Counted from the first letter of the stretch, positions 45,530-59,801 are shown. The stretch is DNA of 64,000 nt from Datnioides undecimradiatus (GCA_008933995.1 WARS01000008.1:16540148-16604147); one strand, 5' to 3'. A program made the numbers and translations. Notes: generated by a model from the sequence alone, not told the origin.

Positions 45530-46726
45530 ATCGCCTCGTCTCCTCTCCTCGTCTCCTCTCCTCTCCTCGTTCCCTCCCTCCTCTCTTCTCATCTCCTTGT
45601 TTCATCTCTCCTCTCCTCATTTCCTCTCCTCTTTTCTTATTGTTTCCTCTTTCTTGTCCTCTTTTTACCTCTCGTCTCGTTGGTTACTTTCTCCTTTCCT
45701 TGTTTCCTCTCTTCACCTCTTGTCTTATCTCCTTGTTTCCTCTCTCCTCTGCCTTCCTCTTCTCTCCTTGCTTCCCTTCATCATCTCCTTGTTTCTTTTC
45801 AGCTTTTCTTGTCTCCTCTTCTCCTCTCCTTTAATTGTTTCCACTTTTGTTTCCTCTTTTACCTCTCGTCTCCTTTGTTACTTTCTCCTCTCCTCTCCTT
45901 TGCTCGTCATCTCTCCTCTCTTCTTGTCATGTGTCCTTGTTTCCTCTCTCATCTCCCTTCCTCTTCTGTCCTGGCTTGCCTTTCTCCTCTCCTTGTTTCC
46001 TTTCAGCTTTTCTTGTATTCTCTCTTCTACTTCTCATCTCCTCCTCTCCTCTCATCTCTCCTCACTTCTCCTCTCTCCTCTCCTTTCCTTTCCTCTCCTT
46101 TCTTTCCTCTCCTTTCCTTTCCTCTCATTTCTTTCCTCTCCTCCTCTCCTTTCCTTTCCTTTCCTCTCCTTTCTTTTCCTCTCCTCCTCTCCTTTCTTTT
46201 CCTCTCCTTTCCTTTCTTTCCTCTCCTCTCCTCTTCTCCTTTCTTTTCCTCTCCTTTCCTCTCCTCTCCTTTCTTTTCCTCTCCTCTCCTCCTCTCCTTT
46301 CTTTTCCTCTCCTTTCTTTCCTCTCCTCCTCTCCTTTCCTCTCCTCTGCTTTCTTTTCCTCTCCTCTCCTCCTCTCCTTTCTTTTCCTCTCCTTTCCTTT
46401 TCTCTCCTTTCCTTTCCTCTCCTTTCCTTTCCTCTCCTTTCTTTTCCTCTCCTCTCCTCCTCTCCTTTCTTTCCCTCTCCTTTCCTTTCCTCTCCTTTCT
46501 TTTCCTCTCCTTTCCTTTTCCTCTCCTTTCCTTTCCTCTCCTCTCCTCCTCTCCTTTCTTTTCCTCTCCTCTCCTCCTATCCTTTCTTTTCCTCTCCTTT
46601 TCCTCTCCCTTCTCCTTTCTTTTCCTCTCTTTCCTCTCTTCTCCTTTCTTTTCCTCTCCTTTCTCTCCTCTCCTTTCTTTCCTCCCTCCCTCCCCTCCCC
46701 CCCCTCCTCTCCTCCCCTCCCCTCCT
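45530..46726. repeat. Long CT-rich tract; 46128-46726 nearly pure pyrimidine
   Basis: Imperfect tandem CCTTTC/CTCCT units about 1.2 kb long. From 46128 to 46726 I count only two purines on the + strand (G at 46348 and A at 46579). Long open frames across it (463 codons in two frames) are Ser/Leu/Phe/Pro artefacts of the repeat and not genes. Confidence 0.95.
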
Positions 46727-49707
46727 GTTTATTATTGCGGGGCTCGACAGGATGATGCCGGGGCTTTTCCCACCACACTTATGGGAGCTGACACCGAGCC
46801 GTCCTCCCTCCTGTTTACAACTCATTATGACAGTCAGCCCCCGCTGGGACGCCTGTCTTAAACTTGGAGCCATCAGGACAGGAGACACATCCCAACTGCC
46901 GTCTCTGACGCTGTTGGCAATCACGACTGTTTTTCATTGTATCGGCTCTAATTTCTCGAAAGCCGGCACGAATAAGGACCGGAGATGAAGCTGGGTGGCT
47001 GCGACCGACCCCAGCGCGGCAGTAAATTTGGCACAAACACCTTCTGAAAACACAAACAGAACAAAAATAACCTCCAATTATCATATTTATATATGATTTA
47101 CTGCTGTTGACCTGCATTAGATTGGACCACGAGGACCTGTTTTACTGGAAACTGAGCGTACATCAGCTGTTTGTGATGTAACAGTTTGCTCGGTGCTGTA
47201 TTTTAACCGTATTTGCCGCTCAGCATCGTTTCGTCCGATCTCATCTCTTATCTTTACTGCTGTATCGACACGGCCGCGCAGTCTGTCATGAAGCTGTTAA
47301 ACTTGTCTATAAAAGGTTGTCGGCGAAGGTGAAAAGCTCCGATCGCACCAAGAGAAAGCGACATCGTTAAAAACACGCGCTCTCATTACCCTCTGAGAGA
47401 TTTCCCATAAACCACGGCTACTGCGGCGGCCGGCTTTGCAGCTGTTCCACACGTCTCGTAACAAACAAGCCTGGCGCCATCATGAAGGTCCGCTGAGGGG
47501 CCGACGGTGTGGAAGTAATGGTCAAACACAGGGCCGCGGGGTTAGAAGATGTGCTCTACCTGATGTGGGATCTGTTCAGAGTGAGCTTTGGGGCCTTGTT
47601 TCCATGATGCTGCACAAGGCAAAGCTGCTGTTTTTGCAGCGTCTCGTGTGAAACCAAAACTCAGAGTCCACTTCTTTTGAACGAGCATAACCAAAGAACT
47701 TACTCAAACCAAAACCACCATTTCCTCAAGCTAAACGACTTACTACAGTGGCCTGACTTTGCCCTTTCGTGCACATCCAAAACTCATAAAATGCAAATGT
47801 TGTCTACGCGGGTACCTGATTCCAGTGGGGCGCATTTATCTGCAGTTTGCAGACCAGAGTGTGCAGGCTGATGCACACCGTGTGCAGCATTTGTAGAGAG
47901 GTGCCGGCGCATGATGTGACACGATGACGTGCATCCGCTTGCATCTTTATATTAATGTTGAATGGCTATAAATTCTCTTTGTACAACTCCAACATGCTTC
48001 AAAGGAGAGCTGGAACATCCTGATTGCATCATCTTAAGACTGCAACTTTGCAGTAGTAGCCCAGTTTGTAAGCTGTGTACATTACGAAAGTCACAAATGT
48101 TGTTGAATTTCCAGAAATTTGCACAATGAAATTTGTTTTTGCACTCTGCTTGTAAAAGGGAGAGAGCGATAACCGGAGAGGGTGTGCACAAGAGAAAGCG
48201 AGCGGGCGTAACAGCAAAACTCAGTGGAAGCTGAGACGTCGTCAGTCATTTCTTATTTCATTGAGGTTAATCACTGAAGTAAAAATAGCAGCAGACGAAC
48301 CTCGGAGCAACGCTAGTTACTGGTGACAGACGCGGCTCAAGTTTCATCGGCCAGACTGTCACGATCGCTGAGATATCCCGTTGCAACAGCGCTCCCCGTC
48401 TATAAAACAGCAACACAACACGTGTTTACATCCCTGCAGCCCAATGCAATATCACTAAGGTCATGATGCATCATATGCATGTTTTGCAAATCTGTTAGTA
48501 ATCATGCAAAATAAGAATGATCCCAGTATGAGGGATCACACAGGGATACACACACCAGATGCTTCCCTCTATGATAACATGGACTGAGAGCGTGGCGTGC
48601 AGCCGGGTGAGACCCGGGCGGACTGTATTTTACCGTCACTGTCAGCCCGCGCCACTAAATACGTCACTTTTATGGAAAAACGCGTCTGCTCTGGGTGAAA
48701 GTTGTGACCCAAATGTGAAATATGGGTCGCCTGGAAAGTAATAATCAGTGACATGCGGGCAGATAACATGACAGAGTGCAGCTCTCAGCCTGGAATGAAA
48801 TATATAATATTAAAAATCTGAGTTTGGCTGCAACAAAGCCGGCTTTTCTGTTCCTGTGGGGCTGAATCCCTGGAGCTTCTTAGGTCGGGTTTTTCTTAAT
48901 TTGCTGTTCCAGAAGCTGCTCATCCCATTTATCTCAGGTTAGGAAAACCTGAAATACTCAATCCAACATCGGTTATCAGCTTTTATGCCTGTTACCTAGC
49001 AACCGATGCCACCTTTCCCGTCGTTCCCCTTGTTTTTTTTCTCATTCAGACGCGCTGAAGCCGACATAAACGTAAAAACATGGAGCCGAGACGATGATGA
49101 TCACCACCTGTTGACGTTTCACTGGTTGCGTAAGAGCAATAAAGAGCAGCCGTGTGGATTTAACAAGCTGCTGAACACCGTGTGGAGCAAAAGTGAAAGT
49201 TAGGACAGTTCAGCCACTCGTAGTGGCTTTCTGCCTAATCACCATGGTTACCAAACAGGATAGGATGTTGAACTTAGCAAGTTTCTGTAAACTGAATATG
49301 ACGAACAGCTTCTCTGAGTCTGTTTTAGTCACCACCACTTTCACTGACTGACAGAGCAAAGGATTCTGGGTAGCATGGAAATATGGTGCTTCACCCTTGG
49401 GGGCTCTGTTTCCGTCCTGACGTCCTCCGGTCATCCAGTCATGTTTAAATTCCTGCTTCAGTTGCTCTTGTTCTTTAATTCTTCCCCAGAGGACGCGCGC
49501 TCGTGACCTGAGAGTTGCCCGTTTGAGTCTCCAGAGGAGTCGCTGCGGTCGTCCTCCTCTCCGAGCATTAGCAACCGACGCTAAACAGACACTGTCCCTC
49601 TCAGTCGCACCCAGCTGGGCTTGAGACGGCAGCAGGAAATGGGCTGCGCTTTCACACTGCACCTCTGCGTCCACCCGTTCATTGCTAATGCATCCGAACG
49701 GAAACTA

Positions 49708-49852
49708 ACACACCCACACACTCACGCACATGACGCAGCATCGGGAGCAATTCAGGGGGTTCAGCATCTTGCTCAAGGACACTTCAGCATGCGGCCCCGA
49801 CATGGCGCACAGCCCGCTCCACCTCTGAGCCACAGCCACCCCCAGCTGCCGC
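49708..49852 (+). repeat. Teleost dispersed repeat (GCTCAAGGACAC family), truncated
   Basis: GGAGCAATTCAGGGGGTTCA, then TCTTGCTCAAGGACACTTC, CAGCCCGCTCCACCTCTGAG and CCACAGCCACC is a degraded version of a very common fish repeat, missing part of its middle. Confidence 0.7.
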
Positions 49853-51604
49853 CCACAGCAGCTTTAATCATTTAAAAAGGTCCAAAACAGCAATAATTTA
49901 GCGTATTTGCATTGCTTTCATGTGCAAAACAAACACAATCCCTGTGTGGTCATGAGTAAAATTGCTGATTTCATGTGCATCATTCAGATTTGTACCAAAG
50001 TGTGTGTGGGAATAAGATTTTCCATCATCAAAGTCGCTGTTTTCCTCTGGGAGACTGTTAGAAATACAAATAAAGGAATGATAAAAACGGAAAACAGTGA
50101 CTAAAATCACGTTATTCCTCCTTTATAAAAAGACTTTAAAACCTTCCAGAGGGCCGAAGGTCGTCCTGCTGTCTGCTTCAGCTTTGACTTTAATTAGAAA
50201 AGGACATCCTGAAGGGTGGAGACACTGACATCCATCGTGGCTGTCGCTTCGACGGGCGCAGAGCTGCGTGGTGGGAACGTTGCAGCGTCCCGGTCTCTGT
50301 GTGCCCCCCCGGAGCAGACTGAAGCTCGTTGACCTGGTGCCGACTGATTTAGAGCGTCTGAGGTCCGAGCGGCGAGCTGTTACACGGCGCTCCAGACCAT
50401 CATCATATCGTTTTGCGGTCGATCGCAGTGCACGGCTTCTGTTTTCCTCTCAAACCTAAAATAAATACCCGCAAAGTGATGCAAAGAGTGTTTTGAGTCG
50501 AGGAGCAGAGTCGCAGCTGTTTAGTCGTTACCTCTCACGTTTGTTTAGCCGCTCGGTCGAAAGCACTCGGGAACACGGTCGGCACAGTTTCAGGGCGCAA
50601 ACGGAACTGGATCTGACTGTTCACAGTTTGGCTGAAACCCTCGGATTGCACTGAACACGCGTGTGCATGACCATTTATGGGTAAATGTATGTGTGCACTG
50701 GGCATAAGATATGGTCAAAGTTGGTGGAAGTGGAGGTCAGGACTGTGGGTGGGGCAGTGACCCTGCTCACCCTGTTGTCTCGCTCTGAGCTCTTGGCTGT
50801 AGCTCAACTTCTCGTCCTTATTGTTCCTCACAGGGAGCGACAGGGACTTTGCAAAAGCTCAACAGAGACCTGAAAAATAAAAGTCCTAACACCGGCGGCC
50901 GCGGCAGACGAACCGGACACTGGCTCCTGACAGGTCACCAGAACTCACCCGAAACACGTTCGTCAGCACTCCGTGTGACTCGTGTTTGGTTTATTTATAA
51001 TCAGCAGATGTAAACAGACCTCGTACGACGATGGAGCGAAGGAGATGTTTCCACTGCGGTTTGCTGCCAAAGAAAGCCAAGTGTAGGCGTGATGACACCC
51101 TGGGGCCCGACCCTCGGACGTCGCTGACGCCGTTAATGCGGCTCGGACGAAAGAGAAAGGGACACCGGTCGTTTTCGGGCGCCGACACCCTGAACCGGAC
51201 GGGCTCGGGGTCATCGGTGACGGCGGCACTTCCGATGGGAAAACAGACGAGCTGTAGCGTTCCTTTAAACTCCGAGCGCGTCTGCTGTACATGTCCGTCC
51301 CGTGACACCGCCTTGATGCTGTCTGTTTAGGTCATGTGGGATTTGTCCATATTCGCCAGTTTTACACGTAAATCCATCCATGTGCATTCAGAACATGCGT
51401 GTTTTCTAAACATGCATGGCCGCAAGCGCACGGGAATGTTGATGGGATATGTTTATTTCGGTAACCACGGCAACGGCTTTGCAGGAACACTGTGCTTTTC
51501 AGAATAAGGGCAAATGATGTAGGTGCAGTATTTTGTGCAAGTAGCTGTTTTTGATTTTGATCATTTCCACTAGTTGTGAGATTTAACTGAGGTTAGTGAG
51601 GGTA

Positions 51605-51607
<3 letters not shown>

Positions 51608-51666
<59 letters not shown>
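51608..51666. repeat. (GT)29 microsatellite, longest in window
   Basis: 59 nt of uninterrupted GT followed by GCACGCGCG, so alternating purine-pyrimidine continues for about 67 nt and could adopt Z-DNA. Confidence 0.97.
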
Positions 51667-51667
<1 letters not shown>

Positions 51668-53359
51668 ACGCGCGTTCCTGGAAGTGACCGAGTTATGAAG
51701 AGTGAGAGGTGTGTCGACATGTTTGATAGTGTCGCATTAATGTCTTCCGGCTTCCAGTGTTTGACTGTCAACAGGAATGTTTGGCCAACAGCCATGTGGT
51801 TACACACACACACACACACACAAGGACACACACACATACACACACAGGTTCACGGACTTCTTGCAGTTTTGCTTTTCCCTGCAGTAAACTCTCCACCACT
51901 TATCCAAATGTTAACTTTAACAGCTGGAGCCATATTTTAAAGGAGGGTTTCAGTTCATTACACACGGCGACGTCACTAAGCAGAAGTTATACGAGCTATA
52001 ACACACTCATCTCCAGGAGAACATGAAGGGAAGCTGCAGAAATACGACTTCAGCTGTGTGCTGTAAACTTCCATGAGTTTACAGACCAGCTTCCTGCCTC
52101 AGCCTACAGTAAGTGCACAGCGTAGTGACGCATGTGCACGCTGATTCCCTTTGCGAGGAGGTTTTTCAGGTGCACCGGCTTTGTTTAATCATCGCCAGCG
52201 TCTTTCCAGATCTCTGCAAATACGTTTCTGTGTATAGTGTCATTAAAACTGGTGGAATGCAGGTCGCAGCGTCAGTTAACCCCCTCAAACAGACACGTAA
52301 ACAAGTCAGGACTTCGCTCTGAAGGTCAGAAATTCAGTTTGTTCACAGAACTACAACACGCACGCACCCAGAGTCAGATAAGTTAGACGACTCCGACGCT
52401 GACCCCGATGTTTCCGCTTTCTAAGACACAGGTCAGGCTCCTGTTTGTGTTGTCGTCTTCCCTCCTGGCTCCGCTCAAGCTGAAGTGTTTCTGCACCGAC
52501 GCACGACTATTTACAGCTGCAGACAATTAAAAGGGACGCTCCACCAAATAACAAAGGCGGTAACCTGCCGCCTGGTTTACAGAACTTGGCTGCACTGTAT
52601 TGCATAACACTTAACATAATAACCGTTTGGATTCTGACTCTTCCACTTTAAAAAGCGGCAGCATCACGACGTTACGACGGCCAAACAAACAAAATATAAA
52701 CAACTCCTCCATACAACATACGCAGATGTAACACTGTCTAATGCATGTAACGTAAGTGTCCTGTATGGAACTAAATATGTAGGAGCCTGCAACTGGACAA
52801 GACGATGCACGGCCTCCAATGGCAACGGCTTTGTACTTTCGATGTGGCTGCTGCATCGTCAGGCTTATTTTTGTAGCTGGGTGCAGTAAAAGGTGAGTGA
52901 ATACGGATGCTTTAACAGAACAGGAGACTTGGCTGCGAGCTGATTGGCTGTTAAAACAGGTGGCTTGTATCATGTTCTCAAACCGGCCACGTTTCCACTC
53001 GGGATCAGACTCGTGCTGAGTTGCGGCTTGAAACCTTATCAAATCCACGAGTCCAGCGACTTTGACATCAACGGCTCGACTTTGACTTCGTCTTTAACTG
53101 TTTGACTTGCGTTCATATCTTGTATTATACTGTTTATTGTTCCTCTTTGCTGCGGGAGTTTCAGTCGGCGCAGGTCGAGTTGTGATATTCAGAGTTTAGC
53201 CACCTGGACCATGAGAACCGAATGTCGGAACAAAGGCGGGGAGAGTGGCATCATCAGTGCAGGGCGAGGTGAGATGCACTGCACGCGTGTGTCCCGCAGT
53301 ATGTAAAGTTTGTGCATGAGGGAGAAAACATCTGTTTGTGTGTGATATGTTCGAGAGAA

Positions 53360-53362
<3 letters not shown>

Positions 53363-53411
<49 letters not shown>
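53363..53411. repeat. (GT)24 microsatellite
   Basis: Uninterrupted GT run; a shorter AC run follows at 53539-53560. Confidence 0.97.
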
Positions 53412-53413
<2 letters not shown>

Positions 53414-55249
53414 CGTGCTGACAGCCAGCATGACGTCTGCACGGCTGCCTTGACCTAATCTCCTCTGGCAGCAGATCACACGCTGCTGTGTGGCACCGGA
53501 CGGCACAGAACAGGTTGATATAGGCCTCCATTGTATATACACACACACACACACACACATTCCTAATTCTTAATTACTAATAAACCTTCTGAACCGCTTT
53601 CCAGCCGTGACGTGCGGCCCCATAACTCCAGCTGCAGTACATCGCTGCAGAACTGTACTTTACGTGATACAATCTGGGTTTTTATCCATAGAAATGCAAA
53701 ACATTTTGGCAAGTGAGCTGTTTTTAATGTGGAATGATGCAAAGACACGATTGAAATAAAGCAGGAACGTGTGAAGAAGTGGCGCTAAGTCCTGACTTTA
53801 AGACCAAAAGTTGACTCAGACGTGGGAAACGCAGCGACGTGTAGCCCTGCCTGTTCATTTAAACGGATGTTATCAGTAGTGAAAGCCACAAACAGCTCAG
53901 CTCCTTTGGTGTTAACGTCAACCCAGGCCTGGACTGCACAGGGCAGGAGATCGGCCAGCGGTTTCAAAATGCAAAAACGAGTGTTCGGTCACATGCACGC
54001 GCAGATATTATGTTCAGTGAGGACGTGTGGAGTCAGTGATGAGCGCTGTCATCACACACTAAGCCTCCAAAGCACAGGAACAGCCACTTGTATGGAAGGA
54101 GTGACATTTACGGGTTTAAGCTGACTGAAGCATGAAGAGCGGCGGTGATAACGGTCCTGCAGTGAGGATTTGTATGCAGGCAGCGTGACAGCTGTGCTGG
54201 TGATCCGTGTATTCGGCGCGGTTGCAAGCTCTGAGGTGCTGACACGTGCGATTGCTTTACAGTGCTGGCACTGGAGTTCTGAAACTGGAGGCAGCAGCTG
54301 GAAACGTCTGACGAATCGAGTTAAAAGGTCAGGGACGCTCCAGAACATGCAAAAGTTTTGTTTACACCCTATTCCTGGCGCAAACTGAGCATTGTTTACA
54401 TCCGCGTTTGCGTCCTGCCACTTTTATTCCTCACTGTATTTGTTGGTGCATTGCTACATCACCACAAACTGCCCCTCAGTGGAAAGGCAGGGCGCCATTG
54501 GCAGGCACGCCAGCGCGATAAGATCGAGCTAAAGTGACAGAAACAATCTCTGGAGGAAACGCATCTGACTTTGATTTGCTTTATTTGGTTTGTTTGCTAA
54601 CACTCAGAAGGGGGCGGGGCTTATCGCCTGTACTGCAGCCAGTCACCAGGGGAAGATGCAAATGTTTCGGCTTCGCATTTGGGGACCGGTCACGCCGCCA
54701 GTCTTTGTGTAACACATGAGGTTAGGAAAAGGAAGGAATCCTGAAAGCAGCAGCAGACGACTGAGCTGTAACTTTAAAGAGCAGCTCAGTTTCAGAGGGC
54801 GAAGCGGTGTGAGTCTGTTTTCGCTCGCCGCGCTCTGCAGGTGTGCGTAACAGACCTGAGAAACAGGCTGAATGTTTGACCGCCGAGGAGCTGCTAACTG
54901 ACCTGGCAGCGAGGACAAACACACGCGTGCACGCACGAACCAAAACACCAGCGGAGGGTTGCGTGTGCGGGCCCATCGCATGCAAACGCTGCGCGATATA
55001 CATCTTGCAGTTGACAGAACAAACTGCATTTCTGGTGACGGGGCGGACAGAGATAACACGAGCGACGTTTGCTGCGCGCCGGCAAACAAACCCTCGTCAC
55101 CCTGCGTTAGTCACGCCGCTTAGGTAAATGAGGACTGACAACGTGCCCCTGAGCAAGACACGGCGACCCCGAAACCTCCTCCTCTGAGGCTGCAGGACAG
55201 AGTGCGTGTGGTTTCTAACGCATGAAAGTTCCCATGGTTTGATGTGAGT

Positions 55250-55250
<1 letters not shown>

Positions 55251-55281
<31 letters not shown>
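55251..55281. repeat. (CA)15 microsatellite
   Basis: Uninterrupted CA run in otherwise unremarkable sequence. Confidence 0.96.
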
Positions 55282-55285
<4 letters not shown>

Positions 55286-57332
55286 AGAGCAGGCTTTAGG
55301 TAGTGATAAGGTTGAGTGGCAGTGCTTGTTGTCACCGGCATGTGGCCCCGCTGTTTTATCTAACGAGGAAGTGTGCTGCTCCGTGGCGACAGATGTGATC
55401 TCAGTGGAGCGCCGCGGCCGCAGGGTGACGCTCAGAGACTCCTGATTTAGTTTTAACGATGTCGCTAAAATGCATCTTGGTAGATTTACTCAAAAACTTT
55501 TCTTAATGTACAGTTCAACTGACATATTAAGTCTGGTACCCCTCAGCTAAACCCCGCCCACCAAACCCACACTATAGCAGAACGAGTCGGCCGCCCCGTG
55601 AAGCCGCGTGTCTCGTAAGATCCTGATGATCGTGATGAGCATGTGCAGTGTGTGTTCATACATGTGTCACACACACCATCTCTGCAGAGAAAGTGCTGGA
55701 GATTCATCATGAGGTGCAGGACGTTTTACGCCTGAGTGAGGCTTCTGCCACCTGAGGTGACGTGCGTGCATCTGCACTGGTACGACAGCCAATGGGAACG
55801 CACCTGTTAATGGTCGAGGTCCCACCTCCGCCGAATCCTCAACACTCTCCTGTGCTTTACTGACCTAACATCGCCGTGCTCGTCGACTTGTAGATCACAT
55901 GACGTGTGAAGGTGGGTGCGGGGGCATCGTTCCTGCGAGGCCGTGCTGCAGGGGGAACACACTGAAGCTCGCACGGCAGCCTTCAAACCCTTCCTCTTAG
56001 TGCTCTGCTCGACGCCTTCTCTCAGCTGCACACGACCTGTCGGCGAAGCCCGTGAGGTTTTGTCACGGCGAAGGTAACGCAGGGGAGAACGCGTCTGACA
56101 CTGATGTTGATGCGTCCTCCTCTGATGAGGATGAGACCTTCCTGTCGTCTCTCATCCCCTGGCAGCTCCTGTTCTCTCTCAGCCTGCACGAGGTGACACG
56201 TTTACCGAAAGACCTCTGAACTCTTAATATTGTTTTTTTTAATCTTATCTTTTTTGCAAAATAGACATAACACACAGAAGTGAAACCTACAGCGGGTCCA
56301 CCGGTGGGGCGGGGTTTCTCTGTTATGGAATTTGCAACACGCTCAAAAGCACAGATGATGGTCCTTAAACGCCTCACAGAAGGAGCGAGGTTTCCCTAAA
56401 AGGCTAAAGACAAACTCTTTTTGGGTTCGTCAGACAGCCGAGGCACCGTTTGCTTGTTTCGACGAGGAATTCTAACAATGCAAACATAAAAATTTCTGGG
56501 GGATTTAAAGGAAAAACAAGGCATTTTACCTCCGACTCGACACCGCACACACAGAAACCACAGCTGCAGTCACAACATATGGAATGCCAACAATGCAAAG
56601 AGTGTTTCTGGGGAAGCTGCAGCTCAACTTAAACGTCTACTGCGATTAACCAAATAAACCTCCACGGCTGAATATCCGATGTGTGCGCGGCGACAGGTTG
56701 CAGTACGACTGTGACCCGGCTGCGGTGCAGCTTATCAGCGCGGGTGTTTCCCACAACAAAGACTTATTTGGCAAGGTCACCGCAGAAATGACCTCACTCA
56801 GCCTACACGTTTCTGTGTGTGTGGCACTGAGCCCACTCTGTCCAAAGCCACTGTTCCACACCAGTGGGCCGTCACATTATCACAGGCCGAAGCTGTTTCC
56901 TCCGAACATCTTTACACTGTTTTCACGCTGACGGACATCTCTCAGGCGTCTCGCTGGGACTTTCAACCAGGAAGTGAACCTTGACTCAGCGTGGCTGCCT
57001 TCTTCTATACAATCAGGCTACTCTGCTTCAAAGCACCCAAAGGTGGGGGCTTCACGGTTCTGAGTTTGAAGTAAGAGCTGTGAAAAGACAAGCCTGTGGG
57101 GGCCTCACAAAACATTTTTTATTAAGTTTATGGCCTCAATCGCTAATTTCAGGTCTCCCGATGGTCATTTTATGAAGTACGATCCATTCTCCCGCATCCC
57201 AGCGTGTGCTTCAGAGCATGGCCACCTTGTTATTGACTAACCACCACCACAGCGCCCTTTATTAGCACGTTTTCAGTCCCGTAAAACAAGACATTTATAA
57301 CATTTCTGGTCATCTTGCTAGCCAAAATCACA

Positions 57333-57490
57333 GTACGGTAAGATAAAATAAGATAAGATAAACTTTATTCATGCCAAACTGGGAAATTTCCACGTTGCAG
57401 CAGCAGTTTACAAGCACTCAACCCGGCAAATAGACAAATATACAAAAAACAAGTATTTACAAGAGATGAAAAGAGATGCAAAATAAAATA
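57333..57490 (-). repeat. 3' tail of a teleost LINE-like retroposon (- orientation)
   Basis: GATAAGATAAACTTTATTCA followed by TTTCCACGTTGCAGCAGCAG is the reverse complement of a tail similar to that at 33768-33822, here with its (TATCT)n terminal microsatellite. The 3' A/AT-rich stretch to about 57490 probably belongs to the same element. Confidence 0.55.
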
Positions 57491-59155
57491 AAGTTTGCTG
57501 AAGGTTACCCGTGGCCCAGAAGTGTGCAAGTACAAGCTGTCCTTACAGCTTAATGTGACAATTAGATTTTATACCCGGCTAAGCTAGCTAGCTAATGTTG
57601 TTGCTACGCCCTCTTGTCCAAATCAATCAAATCGATTCTGGCTCCAAAACAAGATGGGACCTCTGGCTGCTCACACAGTCATCACATGCATCGCTGACGT
57701 ACAGTCAATGTGGCATGTGATCTGAAACCAGCCGGTATTGCTGAAAGATCTGCATGAAATTCGTGTCAAGTCTGTCAGGTCGAGAACCTCTGACTGTCGT
57801 GATTGTGCTGAATAATTCAAATTCAAGCTATTCTTTGACGACTCTCTTGCTGAAACGCGTAAAAGCTGCAGCTCGGGGCTGAAAAACCCAACTATCGATC
57901 TAAGAGGAATGAAAAGAAGCTGAAACACACACAAACTCCGGGGAAGGGCAGCTCGCGGTGTTTAAGAGCACGTTCGAGTCAAGCGATTGAAAGCATATGT
58001 GGACTTCATGTCGTCCAGATGCGAAAACATCACGGCGGTCCAAGATGTATAAACACAAGCCGAGCTCAGGGTGGAGAACGTGAGAGGTGGAGCAGCGAAA
58101 CAGAAACTGCTCCCCCTCGTCATCTCTCTACTGTACATGAACATTCGGGTCATGTGTATGTGAAGGGTCACGTAATGCTTATCACATGTCCTGGACCTCG
58201 GTGTTTGCTCTCTGTGCCTGCACGGTGCGTCAGCATGTTCTGGGTTATCAGACCAGATGTTAGACAGTCTCTGTTCAAACGTCACTTCTGCAGCTTCACC
58301 GTTCTCACCCGGCGCGTCGGTCCATGGCCGCTGCAGAATAGGTTAGGAGAAAAGGGTTTGGCTGTGTGTGTTGAGGGTGTGTTCGTTCCAGGCAATCTTG
58401 AGTGGTTTGTTTTCACCGCGAGAGGGTTTCCATGTCAAATAACCGAACCAAACGCCTCGAAGCTGCAGGTCTGAGCCCTGGGACGAGGAATCGCACTGAA
58501 AGTGTTCAATAAAGGTTGTGCAAGGTTGTGGGCGTGACACTCAAAGTTTGCTGTAGTGGAGGTACAGCTTGACGTCTGACAAAGCAAGCGGGCGAAAGTT
58601 GCAGTACTGATGGATTATTTCTGCATCTGTGACTGCGATGAACCCTGGAAGACGTCAGCAGCTGCACACTGAGCGTAATTTAACTTAAGTCATTAAAACC
58701 CCAGAGACCTTTTATATACATTCTAGTCCAGGATGCCAAAACTGTGAGCAAACATGCATAAATTGGCAGCCAACACGCTGCAATCTGCGTACAAATAACA
58801 CGACTTCAGACTGTCGGTCCACCTGCACAAAGCGCCAATCTTTCCCAACAAGTTCTGTGGAGGACACATGCATATTTACAGTATGCATGCGTTTACCTTC
58901 CTTTAATCCATACCATGACCTTTAAATCACCAAGGACCACCTTACTATGGGTCTTCATTTCACAGTTGTTAACAGGACAGTGTGGGGTATCACCTGCAGG
59001 CGAAGCAGGACATTGTTTAAAGTGTAAAGCTGTGAAGCCGGGTTGAAAATGATGCACATCTACAATACTGTGGCTTTTTTGTTTGTTTGGTAATATATTT
59101 AAATATAAATCATTAAATCTAATCCTCTCTCTCTCTCTCTGTGACTCTCTTGCAG

Positions 59156-59801
59156 ATGCTTGGGCGTCCGGAGTGAATGGCGGCGGCCCGTCGGCTCCAG
59201 AGTGGCTCTGTAAAGTCATTCCTGCGTTTCAGTGCGAGCATCCCAGAGGAGTTTTGTGTGTCATCGGGGCCTTGAGACACACCCACCCACACACACACCC
59301 ACACACACTGATGTTCAGCCTCTCCTTCTCACAGTGGACCTGGCAGACCTCTAATCTCTAAAAGATTGATGAGGCCCTGTCCAGGAGCAGGAGGCCTGGC
59401 ACAGCGTCGATAAGGCAGCTTTCATTTCATCACATTTTATCCCCCGCTCCTTCCTTTCTTTTCCTCTTTTCCTGCGGGCTGAGGGACGCGGGGGCTGGCT
59501 TTGAAGCGTGAGAGGGGATTATGACACATCAGGCCCCCTGGGCGAGGAGGACAGTGTTTTAGACGGGAACCATGAAATGCCCGGGAAATGACAGCTGTGT
59601 GTTCTTCTGTTGCTCTGCGTTGGATGGCCGCGTGGTAGCCGAGCGGGACGCCAGAGTCGGCATGTCACTGTCAAACTGCTGGAGCTGGAATATGGTGAAA
59701 CTACACACGAACAGTCGGAGCTGAGAGTAGCTGAACGCGCATCACACACACACACCTGCACACACACACACACACACAGAGTCAGTGTTCCACACAGGAC
59801 C
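59156..59801 (+). other. gpr4: Possible 5' UTR exon of gpr4
   Basis: A (CT)n tract followed by GTGACTCTCTTGCAG ends at 59155 and looks like a genuine acceptor. From there the sequence runs to the gpr4 ATG without an obvious donor-acceptor pair. CA tracts at 59741-59780 lie just before the ATG. The transcription start is not visible; human GPR4 also has an untranslated first exon. Confidence 0.35.

Larger units (their letters stand above)
46727..59155. other. Intergenic upstream of gpr4, no gene supported
   Basis: Contains dispersed repeats at 49708-49852 and 57333-57490, and microsatellites at 51608-51666, 51803-51846, 53363-53411, 53539-53560 and 55251-55281. Open frames are short and unrelated to known families. 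Distal regulatory DNA of gpr4 may lie here but cannot be identified by eye. Confidence 0.6.

Noticed and set aside
45470..46988. Two overlapping 463-codon open frames on the + strand and 217- and 115-codon frames on the - strand
   Set aside because: They are translations of a CCTTTC/CTCCT simple repeat (only Ser, Leu, Phe and Pro; Lys/Glu/Arg on the other strand), with no domain and no splice context.
55130..55190. Words similar to a fish repeat (GTGCCCCTGAGCAAGACAC)
   Set aside because: Too short and diverged to claim as a repeat copy without a library search.
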